DNA of 64,000 nt from Onstottus_B sp049273855 (GTDB lineage: Bacteria > Acidobacteriota > Blastocatellia > UBA7656), in assembly GCA_049273855.1 (NCBI GenBank), contig JBASRN010000022.1, forward strand, positions 1 through 64,000, read 5' to 3'. Of the stretch, positions 60,833 through 64,000 are shown one piece after another. The stretch's first letter is position 1. Every line of letters starts with the position of its first letter. The notes under the pieces are model-generated. The model was not told the DNA's origin. It worked only from the letters and a program-made list of their open reading frames with translations, and searched no databases. A program made the position numbers and the translations under genes.

Positions 60833-62128
60833 ATGTTCACACGGCGAAGTTTCTTGAGATCAGTCGGGGGCGCGACTGCTGTCGGCGCCTTTACGTCAAT
60901 CAGCGAGGGTGGTTTGGAGCGGATACTGGCTGTCACCCGCGGACTCAACGACTCGCCGGCAAAGCTCGCCGGAGACGAGAGCCTCTGGCGTGAAATCCAG
61001 CAGTCCTTCTCCGTCGATCGCTCGATCATCAACCTGAACAACGGCGGCGTCAGCCCTTCGCCTCGCGTCGTTCAGGAAGCGATGGCACGTCACCTCGCTT
61101 ACTCCAACGAAGCGCCCGTCTATACGATGTGGCGCATCCTTGAGCCTCAGATCGAAGCAGTTCGCCAGAGGCTAGCCGCCAGTTTTGGGTGCGACCCCGA
61201 GGAAATGGCCATCACTCGCAACGCAAGCGAAGCACTCGAGATTTGCATCTTCGGGCTGGACCTCAAGCCCGGCGATGAAGTGCTCACCACCAATCAAGAC
61301 TACCCGCGAATGCTCACTTCGTGGCGTCAGCGCGAACGCCGCGAAGGCATCAAGCTAAATCTGATTTCATTCCCTGTTCCGCCGCCCTCGATGGACGATC
61401 TTTTAGCACGATTTGAACGAGCGATCACGCCTCGCACGCGGGTGATTCAGGTCTGTCATATCACTAACCTAACCGGTCAGATTTTCCCCGTGAAACGAAT
61501 CTGCCAGCTCGGCCGCGAGCGTGGTATCGAAGTCATCGTAGACGGGGCGCACGCATTTGCCCATTTTCCGTTCAAGCACGCTGACCTCGACTGCGACTAC
61601 TACGGCACAAGTTTGCACAAGTGGTTGCTTGCGCCGCACGGCACAGGTTTTCTCTACGTGCGCAAATCGAAGATCGCCAAGCTGTGGCCGTTGATGGCAG
61701 CCGACAGCAAACAGGACAACGACATTCGCAAGTTCGAAGAGATAGGCACCCACCCGGCCGCAAATCACAACGCCATTGCCGAAGCCCTCACCTTTCACGA
61801 AGGCATCGGCCCCGAGCGCAAGGCCGCACGGCTTCGCTATCTAAAGGAGCGATGGGCGAGGAGGCTTGAAGCTCAGAAGGGCGTACGAGTGCTGACTCCT
61901 TACGACACGCAACAGTCTTGCGGCCTCGCGCTGTTTTCAATCGAAGGGATGGACCACGGCAAACTGGGCGCGCATCTGTGGGACCGAAATCGAATCCTCG
62001 TAACGCCAATCGAACACGACGAGTTCAAGGGCGTGCGCGTTACTCCAAACGTCTACACGACTATCAACGAGATCGACGCATTCTGCGAGGCGGTCGAGAA
62101 AGCCATGCGGTCAGGGCTGTCGGCGTAG
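60833..62128 (+). CDS. Tat-exported class V aminotransferase-fold protein
   Basis: GAGGTGAG precedes ATG 60833. The N-terminus has a twin-arginine signal (TRRSFLRSVGGATAVGAF). A class V PLP domain follows, with NNGGVSPSP, the aspartate of IVDGAHAFAHF and the PLP lysine in TSLHKWLLAPHGTG. The family includes isopenicillin-N epimerase-like and cysteine-desulfurase-like proteins; the substrate here is unknown. It leads an M20 peptidase and a P1-type peptidase, so all three may act on peptides or modified amino acids outside the cytoplasm. Confidence 0.78.
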   Translation: MFTRRSFLRSVGGATAVGAFTSISEGGLERILAVTRGLNDSPAKLAGDESLWREIQQSFSVDRSIINLNNGGVSPSPRVVQEAMARHLAYSNEAPVYTMWRILEPQIEAVRQRLAASFGCDPEEMAITRNASEALEICIFGLDLKPGDEVLTTNQDYPRMLTSWRQRERREGIKLNLISFPVPPPSMDDLLARFERAITPRTRVIQVCHITNLTGQIFPVKRICQLGRERGIEVIVDGAHAFAHFPFKHADLDCDYYGTSLHKWLLAPHGTGFLYVRKSKIAKLWPLMAADSKQDNDIRKFEEIGTHPAANHNAIAEALTFHEGIGPERKAARLRYLKERWARRLEAQKGVRVLTPYDTQQSCGLALFSIEGMDHGKLGAHLWDRNRILVTPIEHDEFKGVRVTPNVYTTINEIDAFCEAVEKAMRSGLSA

Positions 62129-62131
62129 CCT

Positions 62132-63409
62132 ATGTCCATCTCCTCAGAGACAGCGGTTCTTGATCGCATCGATGAACTCGACGTTGAGATGGTTGAGTTC
62201 CTCAAGCAGATCGTTCGCATCCCCACCGTAAATCCTCCAGGTGAGAACTACGCCGACTGCGCGCGGGTGATTGGCGGCAAGCTGATTGAGTTCGGCTATG
62301 ACGTGAACTACGTCGAGGCGACCGGCCGCCCCGAGTGCACGCGTCGGCATCCGCGAGTCAACTTGATCGGACGTCTTCCCGGCGAGAACTCTCATCCCAC
62401 GCTTCATTTTAACGGCCACATCGACGTAGTTCCGCCCGGCGACGGATGGACCAACGATCCGTTCGCCGCGATCGAGCGCGATGGAAGAATCTACGGCCGC
62501 GGAGTGACGGATCAGAAAGCCGGCATTACGGCTTCGATCTTCGCGATTGAAGCGATACGCCGAGCGGGAGTGAAGCTAGCGGGTTCGGTCGAGCAAAGCG
62601 CGACGGTCGATGAGGAGAGCGGCGGCTTCGCAGGGGTTGCGTTTCTCTCGGAGCACGGCTACATCAGGCCCGACCTGGTCGATTACGTAATCATCACCGA
62701 GCCGCTCGACTACGATCGCATCTGCCTCGGGCATCGCGGAGTCTACTGGTTTGAGGTCTTGATGCGGGGGCGGATCGCTCACGGGGGCATGCCTTTTCTG
62801 GGCGCGAGCGCGATCGATCGAATGGCGCGGCTCATCGGACTGGTTGAGCGAGAGCTCAAGCCGAAGCTTGCGAGTCGCCGCACTCGAATGCCCGTTGAAC
62901 CTGAAGGCGCGCGCAGCGCTACCATAAACGTGAACTCGATCTTCGGAGGCCAGTCGCCTGACGCGCCACAAACGCCGTGCGTTGCCGACACCTGCCGAGC
63001 GATCTTTGACCGTCGTTTTCTTATCGAAGAAGGTTTCGACGACGTGCGAGCAGAGGTTGCCGGTTTGATCGAGCAAATGCGAGTTGAAGATGACGACTTG
63101 GGTTACGATCTTAACGACTTGATGATCGTTCATCCGACGATGACCGCCCCGGCTTCGGAGCTCGTGTCGACGATGCGCAAGGTCGTGTGCGAGAGACTCG
63201 ACCGCGAAGTCCCGTTGATCGCCAGTCCAGGCACTTACGATCAGAAGCACTTCGCGAGGATTGCGGGCATCGAGCAATGCATCGCCTATGGGCCGGGTAT
63301 CTTAGAGATGGCGCATCAGCCGGATGAGTACTGCGAGATCGGCCATCTGAAGCAGGCTTCGAAGGCGATGGCGATCGGCGCAATGCGTCTGCTTGGGGTG
63401 ATCAACTGA
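62132..63409 (+). CDS. M20-family metallopeptidase (ArgE/DapE/ACY1 type)
   Basis: The 425-residue protein has metal ligands in FNGHIDVVPPG and GRGVTDQKAG, and the catalytic acid in VDEESGG, as in zinc-dependent M20 amidohydrolases. The middle dimerisation domain carries INVNSIFGGQSPDAPQT. It starts 3 bp after the aminotransferase gene stops, so the two are likely co-transcribed. It has no signal peptide and should act in the cytoplasm on an acyl-amino acid or dipeptide. Confidence 0.85.
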   Translation: MSISSETAVLDRIDELDVEMVEFLKQIVRIPTVNPPGENYADCARVIGGKLIEFGYDVNYVEATGRPECTRRHPRVNLIGRLPGENSHPTLHFNGHIDVVPPGDGWTNDPFAAIERDGRIYGRGVTDQKAGITASIFAIEAIRRAGVKLAGSVEQSATVDEESGGFAGVAFLSEHGYIRPDLVDYVIITEPLDYDRICLGHRGVYWFEVLMRGRIAHGGMPFLGASAIDRMARLIGLVERELKPKLASRRTRMPVEPEGARSATINVNSIFGGQSPDAPQTPCVADTCRAIFDRRFLIEEGFDDVRAEVAGLIEQMRVEDDDLGYDLNDLMIVHPTMTAPASELVSTMRKVVCERLDREVPLIASPGTYDQKHFARIAGIEQCIAYGPGILEMAHQPDEYCEIGHLKQASKAMAIGAMRLLGVIN

Positions 63410-63436
63410 GTCAAAGATGTGTGGAGCCTTAACACA

Positions 63437-64000
63437 GTGACGTCATCAAAGAAGACCCACACCACGCGACGCGAGCTTTTGCGCGGAGGCCTCGCGGCCG
63501 CTTCCCTGGGGTTGCTTGGCGACGACCAGATCGCGAGCTCCCAATCGCGCAACACAGGCGCGATCACTGACGTAACCGGAATCAACGTGGGCCACTTCAC
63601 GGACTCGCGCAGGCCCACCGGATGCACTGTGATCCTCTTCGAAGAAGGCGCTGTCGCCGGTGTAGATGTTCGCGGCGCAGCTCCCGGCACTCGCGAAACC
63701 GACCTGCTCGATCCGGTGAACACCGTTCAAGTGGTTCACGCGATCGTGCTCGCCGGCGGAAGCGCGTTCGGTTTGGAGGCTGCGACTGGAGTAGTTCGCT
63801 ATCTCGAGGAGCGCGGCATCGGATACAACGTAGGGGTTGCGAAGGTGCCGATCGTGCCGGCTGCGATCTTGTTCGACCTCGGAGTCGGTGACTCACGGAT
63901 TCGACCCGACGCCGAAGCCGGATACAAGGCTTGCAAGGCTGCTACAGCGAGCTCCCCTGCAGAAGGCAACGTGGGCGCGGGCGCAGGCGCGACCGTAGGA
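63437..64000 (+). CDS. P1-family peptidase (DmpA-like), 5' part, cut by window edge
   Basis: GTG 63437 opens a frame that runs off the window after 188 codons. It has a Tat signal (TTRRELLRGGLAAASLG) and the family start GAITDVTGINVGHFTD, then TGCTVILFEEGAVAGVDVRG, LAGGSAFGLEAATGVVRYLE and GVAKVPIVPAAILFDLG. Members are self-cleaving N-terminal-nucleophile L-aminopeptidases; the cleavage site lies beyond the window. It is 27 bp after the M20 gene. Confidence 0.82.
   Translation, partial: MTSSKKTHTTRRELLRGGLAAASLGLLGDDQIASSQSRNTGAITDVTGINVGHFTDSRRPTGCTVILFEEGAVAGVDVRGAAPGTRETDLLDPVNTVQVVHAIVLAGGSAFGLEAATGVVRYLEERGIGYNVGVAKVPIVPAAILFDLGVGDSRIRPDAEAGYKACKAATASSPAEGNVGAGAGATVG

Overview
The window is about 64 kb of compact, moderately GC-rich bacterial chromosome. 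No rRNA, tRNA, CRISPR array, prophage or complete insertion sequence is visible. The best guess for the host is a soil-type Acidobacteriota (Blastocatellia-like). This rests on the mix of genes (a BBP2-type porin beside kdpFABC, F420 genes, two complex II enzymes, many DUF5666 and glycine-zipper exported proteins) and on the intergenic hairpin repeats. It is an inference, because no taxonomic marker beyond polA is present.

Layout. 1-792 is non-coding with hairpins and a promoter bracketed by GTGGCGCCAC-type palindromes. 793-3500 is a small export operon: di-haem cytochrome, lipoprotein, secreted rhodanese. 3535-11840 holds scattered genes: a PflX-like radical SAM protein, a DUF5666 repeat protein, a DUF2461 protein, a LexA-like domain without its catalytic lysine, a caspase-TPR pseudogene, an Fpg/Nei glycosylase and a TPR protein. 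12054-15450 is sdhCAB of the Bacillus/type-B class. 16745-32542 is a large potassium locus (below). 33213-37491 holds a threonine/serine dehydratase and two acyl-CoA synthetases. 37848-39854 encodes an exported protein with glucan-water-dikinase-like domain order. 40058-47258 has small exported or membrane proteins, a NarL-type regulator and polA. 47750-51037 is a second complex II, frdABCD. 54573-57044 encodes an HD-GYP protein with a decayed GGDEF. 57260-60760 is an F420 cluster: F420:NADPH reductase, cofD, a small unknown, cofC, cofE. 60833-64000 encodes a Tat-exported aminotransferase-fold protein, an M20 peptidase and a P1-family peptidase cut by the window edge.

The most interesting region is the potassium locus. 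KdpD is split: a DUF4118-type membrane histidine kinase sits with a KdpE-like regulator upstream (16745-18680), while the cytosolic KdpD/Usp half is a separate gene at 28529. A third protein, just after kdpC, looks like a histidine kinase but has alanine where the phospho-accepting histidine should be. Two transcription units (porin-miniproteins-kdpFABC, and zinc ribbon-KimA-like transporter) are each preceded by a 43-bp element with four direct hexamers every 11 bp. These match the known E. coli KdpE box (TTTATA-N5-TTTACA). Two unannotated one-helix miniproteins lie directly upstream of kdpF, and two long palindromic repeats lie inside the locus. I infer one KdpE-controlled potassium regulon that unites an outer-membrane channel, the Kdp ATPase and an APC-type uptake system.
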